From positions 1-44,625 of the forward strand of contig NZ_BDBY01000124.1 of assembly GCF_001613225.1 (NCBI RefSeq): a DNA stretch of 44,625 nucleotides. Reading direction: 5' to 3'. The translations under genes were made by a program, and so were the position numbers. Source of the DNA: Nocardia pseudovaccinii NBRC 100343 (GTDB taxonomy: Bacteria > Actinomycetota > Actinomycetes > Mycobacteriales > Mycobacteriaceae). The notes below the pieces were generated by a model. The model did not search any database. It saw only the letters and a list, made by a program, of their open reading frames with translations, and was not told the DNA's origin. Of the stretch, positions 32,531-39,583 are shown piece by piece (the first letter of the stretch is position 1; the number at the start of each line of letters is the position of its first letter).

Positions 32531-32586
32531 AGCCACCCTCCTGGTCTACGAATCCGTTTGTGCTGCATTGTGGTTCGCAAGTTCAT
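32527..32586 (-). CDS. 19-residue micro-ORF upstream of member 6
   Basis: ATG 32586 has a proper CAGGAG site six bases ahead and stands 17 bases after the TAA of the upstream gene. The ORF MNLRTTMQHKRIRRPGGWL ends in a TGA overlapping the next GTG (GTGA). The last codons cover the AGGAGG site of the following gene, so ribosomes translating the leader would control access to it. The ending GGWL recurs in the micro-ORF at 34620-34679. Confidence 0.5.
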   Translation of the reverse strand: MNLRTTMQHKRIRRPGGWL

Positions 32587-32603
32587 GCGTGACTCCTGTC
32601 GGG

Positions 32604-33602
32604 TTACGGTTCGATGCCGCGCTCGGTGTCCACCTGCGACGCGGGCTGGTGCGGGGCAAGCGGAAGACCGGTTGGGAGCCGGTCGCCCAAGGCAACGGCA
32701 TCCACGTGGGCGGCGGTGTCGCCGGTCGTGTCGGTGTCGGTGTCGATTCCCGTCGCGTCGATGGCCTGACCGATCGCAACGCCTGCGCTGCGGCTCGAGT
32801 CCGGATCGGTGAGGGTGGTGGCGTCGGTTCTTGCGGTGTTGCCTGGGCTTGCGGCGACGGCGATGAGCTGGTGTGGTGACGGTGGCATATGCCCGGCCGC
32901 GTGCGCGTGGGCTAGGGATATCCCTGAGCTGGTCAGCGCTGCCAACCGCAGTTCGTCGGCCAGGAGCTGCGGCAGGGAGGCGTATTCGAGCCATCGCGCG
33001 GTCAAGGTGTCGTTGTCATAGCCGTGCATCCGCGCCTGCAGGGTTTGGCGCAGACCCGTGCCATCGGTCGACCACAGCTGCTCGCGTTCGCTGCTGGTGA
33101 TCTCGAGGGCGTGGGCTACCGCGCCGATGCGGTTGCGTAGCACGGTCATTCGCGCGTCGAAAAACGACTGCTGGTCCGGGTCGGCGGCCCCGAATCGGTG
33201 GTTGTGGGCGGCGCGGACGGCGACCATATCTTCCAGCTGATCCACCTGTGTCCCCAACCGAGCCAGCAGTCCCACACGGTCTGCCGCGGCGGCGTCGGGG
33301 ATTACCTGGTTACCGCGCCATCGCAGCCCGTCGGTGCCGCACGCTTGGACGTGATCGATCGTGTGTTGGGCGATCCCGATCGCCGTGGCCTGTTCGCGCA
33401 CCAGCTGCCGGGACCAGTTCAGATGCCACAACTGCCGCCGCCACGCTGCCGTGAGGTCCGCGTCCCCCTGATTCGCGTGACGAGCGCGGTTCTCGGCGTT
33501 GCTGATCTGGACGGTGAAGTTCTGGATCGCGCGCAGCATCTGCACCCGCACCGCCGGAATCGCCAGGCCCGCACCCGAACTCGACCACAGCCGATCACTC
33601 AC
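32604..33602 (-). CDS. T4SS-operon paralog family protein (member 7)
   Basis: A 332-residue unknown protein. GTG 33602 is chosen because AGGTGG lies upstream at the right distance and it overlaps a micro-ORF stop (GTGA); other GTGs occur within 10 bases. Family blocks: MLRAIQNFTVQISNAENRAR, GIAQHTIDHVQACGTDGLRW, VDQLEDMVAVRAAHNHRFG, REQLWSTDGTGL, then MPPSPHQLIAVA, GVAIGQAIDAT and the ending RGIEP. Closest in layout to member 8. Function unknown. Confidence 0.82.
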   Translation of the reverse strand: MSDRLWSSSGAGLAIPAVRVQMLRAIQNFTVQISNAENRARHANQGDADLTAAWRRQLWHLNWSRQLVREQATAIGIAQHTIDHVQACGTDGLRWRGNQVIPDAAAADRVGLLARLGTQVDQLEDMVAVRAAHNHRFGAADPDQQSFFDARMTVLRNRIGAVAHALEITSSEREQLWSTDGTGLRQTLQARMHGYDNDTLTARWLEYASLPQLLADELRLAALTSSGISLAHAHAAGHMPPSPHQLIAVAASPGNTARTDATTLTDPDSSRSAGVAIGQAIDATGIDTDTDTTGDTAAHVDAVALGDRLPTGLPLAPHQPASQVDTERGIEP

Positions 33603-33685
33603 CACGACCACCTACTCGGGCAGTCGCCACGCGGTAGGTCGAGCAGGTCCGCGCCCTCGCTGTTCGCGAATGTGATGGCGTTCAT
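33599..33685 (-). CDS. 28-residue micro-ORF between two paralogs
   Basis: ATG 33685 overlaps the stop of member 8 (ATGA), and the TGA of this ORF overlaps the GTG of member 7 (GTGA). The product begins MNAITFANSEGADLLDLPRG and ends RWSW. Double overlap on both sides makes chance unlikely and suggests a coupled small protein or translation bridge. Confidence 0.5.
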   Translation of the reverse strand: MNAITFANSEGADLLDLPRGDCPSRWSW

Positions 33686-34620
33686 GGGTCGATGCCGTGG
33701 TTGGTGGTCAGGTGCAGTGGGTGCGAAGGCGGATCGGTCGCCTCGTCCAGCGGTGCGGTGTGTGTGTCGCTGTTCAGGCCCGCATGCTCGATCGCCGTGT
33801 GGATCACCGCCCCATCCCCAGCCCACGCACTGGCCGCATCGAGGGTGGAGTCACCATCAGCGGTGCTGGTGGTCGTGGCGTCGGTTGCGTTCTCGGCGAG
33901 CGCGATCAGCTCTTGTGGGGCTGGTGGCAGTTGCCCGGCCGCGGCGGAATCAGCGCTGGTGATGCCCGCTCCTTGCAGGACATCGATCGGCAGGGATTCG
34001 GCGATCAGATTCGACAAGCTCGCCCGGCTCCGCCATTGCTCGATCAACGCGTCGCCATCGAGGGCGCGCGCTCGCGTGGTGGCCGCTGCGATGCTGGCGG
34101 CGTCGGGCCACAATTGTTCGCGTTCGGCCGGCGAGAGGTCCAGGGCGTGGGCGAGCGCGCCGATGTGCTCGCGCAGCGCTTTCATGCTCAGCTGGAACCA
34201 CGTCTGCGGTTCACCGGTGAAGTCACTGTATCGGTGTGTGTAGGCGGCATGGAACGCGGCCATCTCCTGCAGACGGCCGACCTGGGCGGCTAATCCGGCC
34301 AGCAACTGCGCCCGGTCGACGACCTCGGTGATGGGCATCGTCTGACCGGGATGCCACCGGATGCCGTTGGCGCCGCGCTGACGGACATGCTCGATCAGCC
34401 GCGGCGGCACTCCAACAGCGGCGGCCTCACCAGTGATGACCTCGCGAGCCTCGTTGAGATGGTGCAGTTGGTGCTGCCATCCCTGCGCGATGCCCAGATC
34501 CAGCCGGTCCCAACCGAATCGGCCCCGATCAGCGGCGTTGCGTATATCGACGCTCATGTTCTGAATCGCGGACAGCAACGCCTGCTGCACTGGCGGTAGC
34601 GCCGACCCCGACTCGACCAT
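33682..34620 (-). CDS. T4SS-operon paralog family protein (member 8)
   Basis: A 312-residue unknown protein starting at ATG 34620 (MVESGSALPPVQQALLSAIQ); the frame is open further upstream but overlaps the previous gene. Family blocks: LLSAIQNMSVDIRNAADRGR, GVPPRLIEHVRQRGANGIRW, VGRLQEMAAFHAAYTHRYSD, EREQLWPDAASI, LPPAPQELIALA, GAVIHTAIEHA and the ending HGIDP. The start lies in a TGATG overlap with a micro-ORF. Function unknown; probably a recent relative of member 7. Confidence 0.82.
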   Translation of the reverse strand: MVESGSALPPVQQALLSAIQNMSVDIRNAADRGRFGWDRLDLGIAQGWQHQLHHLNEAREVITGEAAAVGVPPRLIEHVRQRGANGIRWHPGQTMPITEVVDRAQLLAGLAAQVGRLQEMAAFHAAYTHRYSDFTGEPQTWFQLSMKALREHIGALAHALDLSPAEREQLWPDAASIAAATTRARALDGDALIEQWRSRASLSNLIAESLPIDVLQGAGITSADSAAAGQLPPAPQELIALAENATDATTTSTADGDSTLDAASAWAGDGAVIHTAIEHAGLNSDTHTAPLDEATDPPSHPLHLTTNHGIDP

Positions 34621-34679
34621 CACAACCACCCACCCGCGTCGTCGACGCAGCGGCCAGTCCTCGCCCCCGGGGCGCTCAT
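34620..34679 (-). CDS. 19-residue micro-ORF upstream of member 8
   Basis: ATG 34679 overlaps the stop of the coiled-coil protein gene (ATGA) and the ORF MSAPGARTGRCVDDAGGWL ends in TGATG overlapping the start of member 8. It exactly fills the 55-base gap. It shares the GGWL ending with the micro-ORF at 32527-32586, in each case encoded by the purine-rich ribosome-site region of the next gene. Confidence 0.5.
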   Translation of the reverse strand: MSAPGARTGRCVDDAGGWL

Positions 34680-35797
34680 CGTTGGATCCCCACATCCACA
34701 CCGAGCACCCGACCAGTCGGCGCCGGTCCGAAGTCGGCCTCGATTCCGACACCGACCTCGCCGGTCAGTCCGGCGTCCTCGATCGCGGCGCCGATACCGT
34801 CCCCGGTATCGGCAACGACGCCCGGGCGGGGGCCGGCCACGTCGTCGAGGAGGTGTTCGGCGTGCACACCGAGTGTCAGTTCCTCGGTCAGCCCGGCGAC
34901 CGCGTCCAACAATGGTTCCGGGTTCCGGGTGCGGGTCGCGACGTCGATCTCGTTGACCTCGACTGTCTCGACGTCGATGTAGGGCAGGTCATCATCCGGG
35001 CTGGTGCCGTAGGGGACCATCGTCGTGCCCGGCTGCCCGGTGTCGGGGTCGCCGTCGAGATAGGTCTGCGGATCGGTGCCGGTGTCGTCGCTGAACCGCT
35101 CGTCATAGGCGGCGGCATGGGTGCGGTGCTCCTCGGACAGATCCGCGGTGTGATGGGCGGCGGCGAACCCGACCGAGGCGTGGTGCGTTGCCGCGTCCTC
35201 GCCGCTCGTGGTGGACAACGTTTCGCTGAAACCGGCAGCGCGGCGGCGGATGTCGATCAGCAGCTTCTTGTACTTGACGTCCAGGTCGTACAAGTCTTTC
35301 GCGTACTTCGACCGGTCGGCGTACCCGTCTTTCTGCAGTTGGTGGGTCTCGTTTTTGCGCTGCTGCTCGGCCGCGCTCTCGCGGTCGCGACGTTTCAGGT
35401 CCGCATTGCCTCGTCGGATCTGCTCGCTTTTGACCTCGATTTCGGCGTTGTTCAGGGCTTCGCCCCACCGGGCGCGGTCGTTGTATCCGTCCAGTTGACG
35501 TTGATGCACAGCCTGTTTGCGGGTCTGATCATCGCGCTTGGCTTGCTCGTCGAGTTCGAACAGCCGCTGTCCCTGTGTCTGGCGATCGGCGTAGCCCTGC
35601 AATTTCGCCCAGTGCAGTTGCCCCTCGCGCAACTCACGCGCTCCGGCATCCTGCATCCGCTGCAAATGCTCTTCCACCGAGCGGGACTCGGCGCCGCGGC
35701 GTTGCAGGAAGTTGCCGACCATCGCTCCGGTCTGGAATGCCTGGATAAACCCCTGACGCACCGCTTGACCGCCCTCCTCGACAGGATCCCCGGTCAT
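34676..35797 (-). CDS. coiled-coil protein with GYxDR repeats
   Basis: A 373-residue protein. After a short N-terminus (about 1-55) comes a highly charged coiled-coil of about 120 residues, with a motif repeated three times at intervals of 40-60 residues: LQGYADRQTQGQRLFELD, LDGYNDRARWGEALNNAE, KDGYADRSKYAKDLYDLD. The C-terminal part is acidic and Thr-rich with GDGIGAAIEDAG, the motif shared by the paralogs, and VGVDVGI near the end. ATG 35797 overlaps the lipoprotein gene stop (ATGA). It resembles long rod-like scaffold proteins; a structural role in the transfer apparatus is inference. Confidence 0.8.
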   Translation of the reverse strand: MTGDPVEEGGQAVRQGFIQAFQTGAMVGNFLQRRGAESRSVEEHLQRMQDAGARELREGQLHWAKLQGYADRQTQGQRLFELDEQAKRDDQTRKQAVHQRQLDGYNDRARWGEALNNAEIEVKSEQIRRGNADLKRRDRESAAEQQRKNETHQLQKDGYADRSKYAKDLYDLDVKYKKLLIDIRRRAAGFSETLSTTSGEDAATHHASVGFAAAHHTADLSEEHRTHAAAYDERFSDDTGTDPQTYLDGDPDTGQPGTTMVPYGTSPDDDLPYIDVETVEVNEIDVATRTRNPEPLLDAVAGLTEELTLGVHAEHLLDDVAGPRPGVVADTGDGIGAAIEDAGLTGEVGVGIEADFGPAPTGRVLGVDVGIQR

Positions 35798-36339
35798 CCG
35801 GTCACCTCCAAGGCCGCGACCAGCCACGGACTCGACAGGCCCGAGCGGGTGACGTGCGCGTACACCGCGAACCTCATCGCAGGGCTGGCCTCACCCAGAT
35901 GCAGATCGACCCCGAGGACACGACTCATCAAGGTCGCGGTATCGGGCGGATGGTCATCGCCGGTGATTCGCGCGGTGGCCGTCACGCTCACGAGTTGGGT
36001 TCGCCATTCCTGCCAGCGCGCCGCAGTGATCGGCGTGAACACCGTCGCCGCCGATTCACCAGCAGCGGCGAACGCCGGGTCTAGCAACGGTTTCGCGTGC
36101 TGGAACGCGACGCGTTGATCAGCCTGGATCTGGGGCTGATAGGTAAAGACCGCCGCGACCGCCGCTCTCAGCACCGCTTCGCCCGAACAGGGATCGACCG
36201 TGGCGTAAGGAGAGGCGAATCCGGTTGCAGTGCACACTTTCCCGCTGCCGATGGCCGGTTCGTGGGCACAGCCAGCACCCAGGACGATGGAGCTCGTTGC
36301 CACTGCCACGACCAGCGCACGGGCTCGGATGCCGCTCAT
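35794..36339 (-). CDS. secreted/lipoprotein-like protein, possible NTF2-like (VirB8-type) domain
   Basis: A 181-residue protein with a signal sequence (ALVVAVATSSIVLGAGC). The cysteine follows a near-lipobox LGAG-C in which the -3 position is Gly instead of the usual Leu, so lipidation is probable but not certain. The mature part (VLRAAVAAVFTYQPQIQADQ ... LVSVTATARITGDD ... MRFAVYAHVTRSG followed by PWLVAALEV) resembles the NTF2-like extracytoplasmic domain of VirB8/TrbF-type and actinobacterial transfer proteins. It would sit outside the membrane as part of the channel. ATG overlaps the previous stop (36336-36339). Confidence 0.75.
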   Translation of the reverse strand: MSGIRARALVVAVATSSIVLGAGCAHEPAIGSGKVCTATGFASPYATVDPCSGEAVLRAAVAAVFTYQPQIQADQRVAFQHAKPLLDPAFAAAGESAATVFTPITAARWQEWRTQLVSVTATARITGDDHPPDTATLMSRVLGVDLHLGEASPAMRFAVYAHVTRSGLSSPWLVAALEVTG

Positions 36340-37016
36340 GTCGGGATCCGGTGCTGGATCAGGGTGCCCAGATCGATGCGGCGCCAGTCGACGGGGGTGG
36401 TGCCGATGGACTGGTCATGGGCGGGGTTGTGGTCCCGGTCGGTGATCAGATCCAGCACGAGTCCGGCGACGAACGCCACATGCTCCAAGTTCTCGAGCAG
36501 GTCGCTGCTTCTGCACGCGAGGATCAGGTTCGGTGTGGCGACCGGGTCACCCCTGTCGTGGCGAGCCTGTCGGGCCAGCCAAATCGTCTGGCGTGCAGCG
36601 GATTCGACCGCGTCCGCTTCGGATTCGATCACTGCGGGCGGGGTGAGAGCCTCGAAGCGTTGCCGCCAGATCACTCGCCCGTCGGCGCCACACAGCGTGA
36701 ACTGCTCGCTCGTCGCGGCCGACCACAACAACAGGTGTGGTCGGCGTGTCCCGCGTTCGGCCAGCCGGGCGTGGGCTTGCTCTCGCGCCAGCTGGTTCTC
36801 GCGCAACCGCGTATAGTCGATCCCCGCTTCGGTTCGCAATGCGGCAGTGAATTTGGCGAACAGTTCCGCAGTGTTGAATCGGTGTTCGGTAGCGACACGG
36901 TCCAGCTGCTGGTAACTGGTGCAACCGCGCAGCTCACGCGCCAAGCCCCGCACCACCAACTGCGGGAGGGTGAGTGTGTGTGCGTCAGCGGGGGTCACGG
37001 TCAGTGTGACTGTCAT
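36336..37016 (-). CDS. unknown T4SS-linked protein, possible RNase-H-like fold
   Basis: About 226 residues from ATG 37016 (MTVTLTVTPADAHTLTLPQL). An in-frame ATG at 37109 overlaps the previous stop (ATGA) and would add 31 residues encoded partly by an 8-base tandem repeat. The internal ATG is preferred because the extension is low-complexity, but the coupled start is quite possible. The second half, HLLLWSAATSEQFTLCGADG with a following VESAARQTIWLARQ helix, LILACRSSDLLENL and HNPAHDQS, has a strand-helix rhythm like RNase-H folds; I regard this as speculation. Function unknown. Confidence 0.7.
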   Translation of the reverse strand: MTVTLTVTPADAHTLTLPQLVVRGLARELRGCTSYQQLDRVATEHRFNTAELFAKFTAALRTEAGIDYTRLRENQLAREQAHARLAERGTRRPHLLLWSAATSEQFTLCGADGRVIWRQRFEALTPPAVIESEADAVESAARQTIWLARQARHDRGDPVATPNLILACRSSDLLENLEHVAFVAGLVLDLITDRDHNPAHDQSIGTTPVDWRRIDLGTLIQHRIPT

Positions 37017-37031
37017 TGGTGACTGCCTTTC

Positions 37032-37063
37032 TCGTTGGCTCGTTGGCTCGTTGGCTCGTTGGG
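37032..37063. repeat. 8-base tandem repeat (TCGTTGGC, four copies)
   Basis: Three perfect copies at 37032-37055 and a fourth with one mismatch at 37056-37063. It lies between the stop at 37106 and the ATG at 37016, inside the in-frame upstream extension of that gene. Eight is not a multiple of three, so loss or gain of a unit would change the reading frame of the coupled start at 37109. Confidence 0.85.
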
Positions 37064-37105
37064 TGTTCGGTTCGATTGCGGTGCAGCGGCTTTCACCCCG
37101 ACCGG

Positions 37106-38023
37106 TCATGAGTCCGGGTCCGGCATGGGCGACGCCTGCGTCGCTGTGCCGTGTGTGGTGTCGCCTCCGATGGCCTCGCCCTGCCAGGCGCGGTTTGCAC
37201 TGCCCCCGAGCGCGGCGTCAACGGCGTCGCTGATCGCGCTGTCGCCATCTGTCCCCAGATCCGAGGCGATGCCCGTGGCGCTGGTCGCGGCGCTACTGCG
37301 CCACGCTGTTTCAGCGGCCTTGATCAGCTCAGAGGGGCGCGGTGGTAGTTGGTGTGTGGCGGCGTCGCCGAGGCTGATCCCCGCCATGCTCAGGGCTTCG
37401 ACTCGCACGTTCGCGTCGCTCACCGCGGTCGTCTTCGTGTGGGTTCTCCACCGTTTGAGCAGTTGCGATGCGGCCTGTTCGCGGGTTGACGCCAGCACCG
37501 ATCTCCATGCGTCAGCGTCGAACCACCATCCCGCGACCTCGGTCTCGGTCACCTCGAGGGCGATAGCGACCATCGCGACCCGGGACCACTGCAACCGCAG
37601 ATGCTCCCGGAACCGCTCGGCGAGATCGCCGGGGACAGCGCCGAAACGGTCCACGCACACCGTGTGGGTAACGGTCATGTCGTAGAGCAGCACCACCTGC
37701 TCACGCAGCTGCGCCAGCAACGGCTCGCGATCCACCGCGGCGACCAGAGGCATCGACTCACCGCCAGTCCATCGTGTTCCCGTATTTCCGGCGTTCTTAG
37801 CGACGGCGATCCAGGTACCGGGCACCCCGATAGCACGAGCTTGTTCCTCGACCAGCTGTGATGCCACCGACAGCCCGCGTAAGTTGTTGCGCCACATCCT
37901 GAGCTCGCCACCGCTGGGCCCGTCGGCGAGCAGCGCCAGATCAGCGGTGACGTTCTGGATCACCTTCAGCATTCCCAGAGCCACCGCGCTGGCCGCGCCG
38001 CCATCCGATGCCGAGGCAGTCAC
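37106..38023 (-). CDS. T4SS-operon paralog family protein (member 9)
   Basis: A 305-residue unknown protein. GTG 38023 overlaps the stop of the small gene at 38020 (GTGA). Family blocks: MLKVIQNVTADLALLADGPS, GVPGTWIAVAKNAGNTGTRW, VVLLYDMTVTHTVCVDRFG, a helix LQWSRVAMVAIALEVTETEV in place of the QLW block (GWWFDADAW), LPPRPSELIKAA, and SAISDAVDAALGG. The ending is PDPDS rather than G-x-[DE]-P. Function unknown. Confidence 0.8.
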   Translation of the reverse strand: MTASASDGGAASAVALGMLKVIQNVTADLALLADGPSGGELRMWRNNLRGLSVASQLVEEQARAIGVPGTWIAVAKNAGNTGTRWTGGESMPLVAAVDREPLLAQLREQVVLLYDMTVTHTVCVDRFGAVPGDLAERFREHLRLQWSRVAMVAIALEVTETEVAGWWFDADAWRSVLASTREQAASQLLKRWRTHTKTTAVSDANVRVEALSMAGISLGDAATHQLPPRPSELIKAAETAWRSSAATSATGIASDLGTDGDSAISDAVDAALGGSANRAWQGEAIGGDTTHGTATQASPMPDPDS

Positions 38024-38208
38024 AGTCGCGGACCCGAATCATCTGGCAGACACCATATTTCAGATTTTCTATCGGTGATCTGGATGTGCCGGGATCTCTG
38101 GTGTGAATGCGGACCGGCTTCATACCGGCCTTGTTCGACAGATCCTTGGGCGGCCCTAGATTTCGTGTCCCGCCGCGCCGATCCAGGACTGAGCATGTGG
38201 TCGGTCAT
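38020..38208 (-). CDS. small basic protein coupled to member 9
   Basis: A 62-residue protein from ATG 38208, overlapping a micro-ORF stop upstream (ATGA) and the GTG of member 9 downstream (GTGA). It is basic and His/Ser/Arg-rich (SARRDTKSRAAQGSVEQGRY, then SHQRSRHIQITDRKSEIWCL). No family recognised. The double overlap supports it being translated. Confidence 0.5.
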   Translation of the reverse strand: MTDHMLSPGSARRDTKSRAAQGSVEQGRYEAGPHSHQRSRHIQITDRKSEIWCLPDDSGPRL

Positions 38209-38261
38209 AGCGAGAACCCGAGATCTCGTGGTGCGCGCGCCTGGGAGTCGTTATCGGGCAT
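38205..38261 (-). CDS. 18-residue micro-ORF
   Basis: ATG 38261 is preceded by AGGCGAG directly upstream, 12 bases after the TAG of member 10. The ORF MPDNDSQARAPRDLGFSL ends in a TGA overlapping the ATG of the next small gene (ATGA). Together with that gene it bridges the whole 250-base gap between members 10 and 9. Confidence 0.35.
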   Translation of the reverse strand: MPDNDSQARAPRDLGFSL

Positions 38262-38273
38262 CTCGCCTGGTTC

Positions 38274-39479
38274 CTACTCGAAATCTGTGCCGAGATCGAT
38301 CGCCGCATCGGGCGGCACCGATCCGGGGCGGTCGCTGAGTTCTTCTCGCGGGCGGGCTACCTGATCGGACTGTGGGGTCTGCGGCTCGACCCGCAGGGCA
38401 TCTCTGGCCTGTGCGGCCATTTCATGCGGCGGCGGTAGCAGTGGTTCGGTCACCACCGCGCGGCGGTAACAGAGACTATTCGCTATCCTGTTGGATCGGA
38501 TCTCAAACCAAGGTTCGCACAGGTAGTTCCACGCCTCTTCGCTGATTCCAAGGGAGGCGATACCCTCTGCGGTCGCAGAAATCATTCGACGCCAGTTATC
38601 TGTCGTGCGGGCACGGATAGCGGTGAACTCGGCGTCAGTGATATCGATCAGATCCGCGATAGTCTCTACGTTCATTCGCAGTGCGGCCATGTTCCGCTCG
38701 TACTGTTGCGCGTCGGGACCCCGCTCGGCGATGGAACCTTCTGCCCGGTGCTGCTGGTCGCGGATGACGTCGACGGCGACCATATATCGGAGCATCCATG
38801 CGTCGGCGTCGGCTATTTCCAGCAGGCTTGCGCGAATCGATTCCCCAATATTCCGCGAGTTGCGAATATCAGTCCACTGCTGATCCAGAAATCCGACCGT
38901 ACGGACCCCATCAATATCCTTCCAGGATATCCCGGCTCTATGCGCCCTTTCCTCGGCTTTACGCAGCACCGAATCATCCGCCTGAATATTCGCGGAACTC
39001 CATACCGAATTCGCCGCCGCCAGATCACCGACTTCACGCAGCCAAGAATTCTCGGTCACCGCGGCGAGTATTTCGTTCACCGTCTCGCGGACATCGGAGA
39101 CCAGCGGCGGGATGTGGCCGGTCGCGTCTTCTTCCATGGTCACCGCGACCGGGCCATACCACCCGCTGGGGTGGTCATAGCCCAACCGTGCGAGCACTTG
39201 GTCGGCCAGCGGGTTCGGATGCAAGGCGCGCCTGGCGAAGTCCTCGGCGAACCAGGCCCGCACCCTCCCCATGCCCTGCGTGTCCAGGTCGGGCACATGC
39301 GCGCCGATAGCGCCCCGCAACCCCTGATCGCGCTCACGCGAGCCGTAGATGGCCGCGCCATCGGGCTGCAGCACCACGAAATCGGCAGGCCGGTCGATCG
39401 ACGCACCTTCGCTACGCTGAAAATGCTGGTCTTCGAGACCCGCGGCGCTGTCGCCGGCGAGTGGTTGTGGGCTTGTCAT
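38274..39479 (-). CDS. T4SS-operon paralog family protein (member 10, long form)
   Basis: A 401-residue unknown protein. ATG 39479 has AAGGGAG seven bases ahead and overlaps the upstream micro-gene (ATGA). The first 110 residues are unique (FVVLQPDGAAIYGSRERDQG). The rest follows the family: HRAGISWKDIDGVRTVGFLD with a nearby QQW, a middle ADAWMLRYMVAVDVIRDQQH, AQQYERNMAALRMNVETIAD, then LLPPPHEMAAQARDAL. The clear AI motif is missing (PDAAIDLGTDFE at the end). Function unknown. First paralog after the cell-wall hydrolase. Confidence 0.8.
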   Translation of the reverse strand: MTSPQPLAGDSAAGLEDQHFQRSEGASIDRPADFVVLQPDGAAIYGSRERDQGLRGAIGAHVPDLDTQGMGRVRAWFAEDFARRALHPNPLADQVLARLGYDHPSGWYGPVAVTMEEDATGHIPPLVSDVRETVNEILAAVTENSWLREVGDLAAANSVWSSANIQADDSVLRKAEERAHRAGISWKDIDGVRTVGFLDQQWTDIRNSRNIGESIRASLLEIADADAWMLRYMVAVDVIRDQQHRAEGSIAERGPDAQQYERNMAALRMNVETIADLIDITDAEFTAIRARTTDNWRRMISATAEGIASLGISEEAWNYLCEPWFEIRSNRIANSLCYRRAVVTEPLLPPPHEMAAQARDALRVEPQTPQSDQVARPREELSDRPGSVPPDAAIDLGTDFE

Positions 39480-39583
39480 CGCAGGACTCCCTTGATTTCC
39501 TTCGTTGTCAGGCGACGCGTATCGCGATCGCGATACGCTGCGCGGAATTGCTGCGCGGCACGGCCGCTGGTCTTCGTTGTCAT
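39476..39583 (-). CDS. 35-residue basic micro-protein coupled on both sides
   Basis: ATG 39583 overlaps the NlpC/P60 gene stop (ATGA) and the TGA overlaps the ATG of member 10 (ATGA). The product is strongly basic (starts MTTKTSGRAAQQFRAAYRDR, ends KEIKGVLR, with an arginine-rich centre). The frame exactly fills the gap between two larger genes. It could be a DNA/RNA-binding micro-protein or a translation bridge; no family recognised. Confidence 0.6.
   Translation of the reverse strand: MTTKTSGRAAQQFRAAYRDRDTRRLTTKEIKGVLR

Noticed and set aside
34682..36118. 478-residue plus-strand ORF in the T4SS region
   Set aside because: Antisense to the coiled-coil and lipoprotein genes, which have signal, repeats and overlap starts.
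37032..37063. CRISPR-like short repeats
   Set aside because: Contiguous 8-mers without spacers; a tandem repeat, not a CRISPR array.
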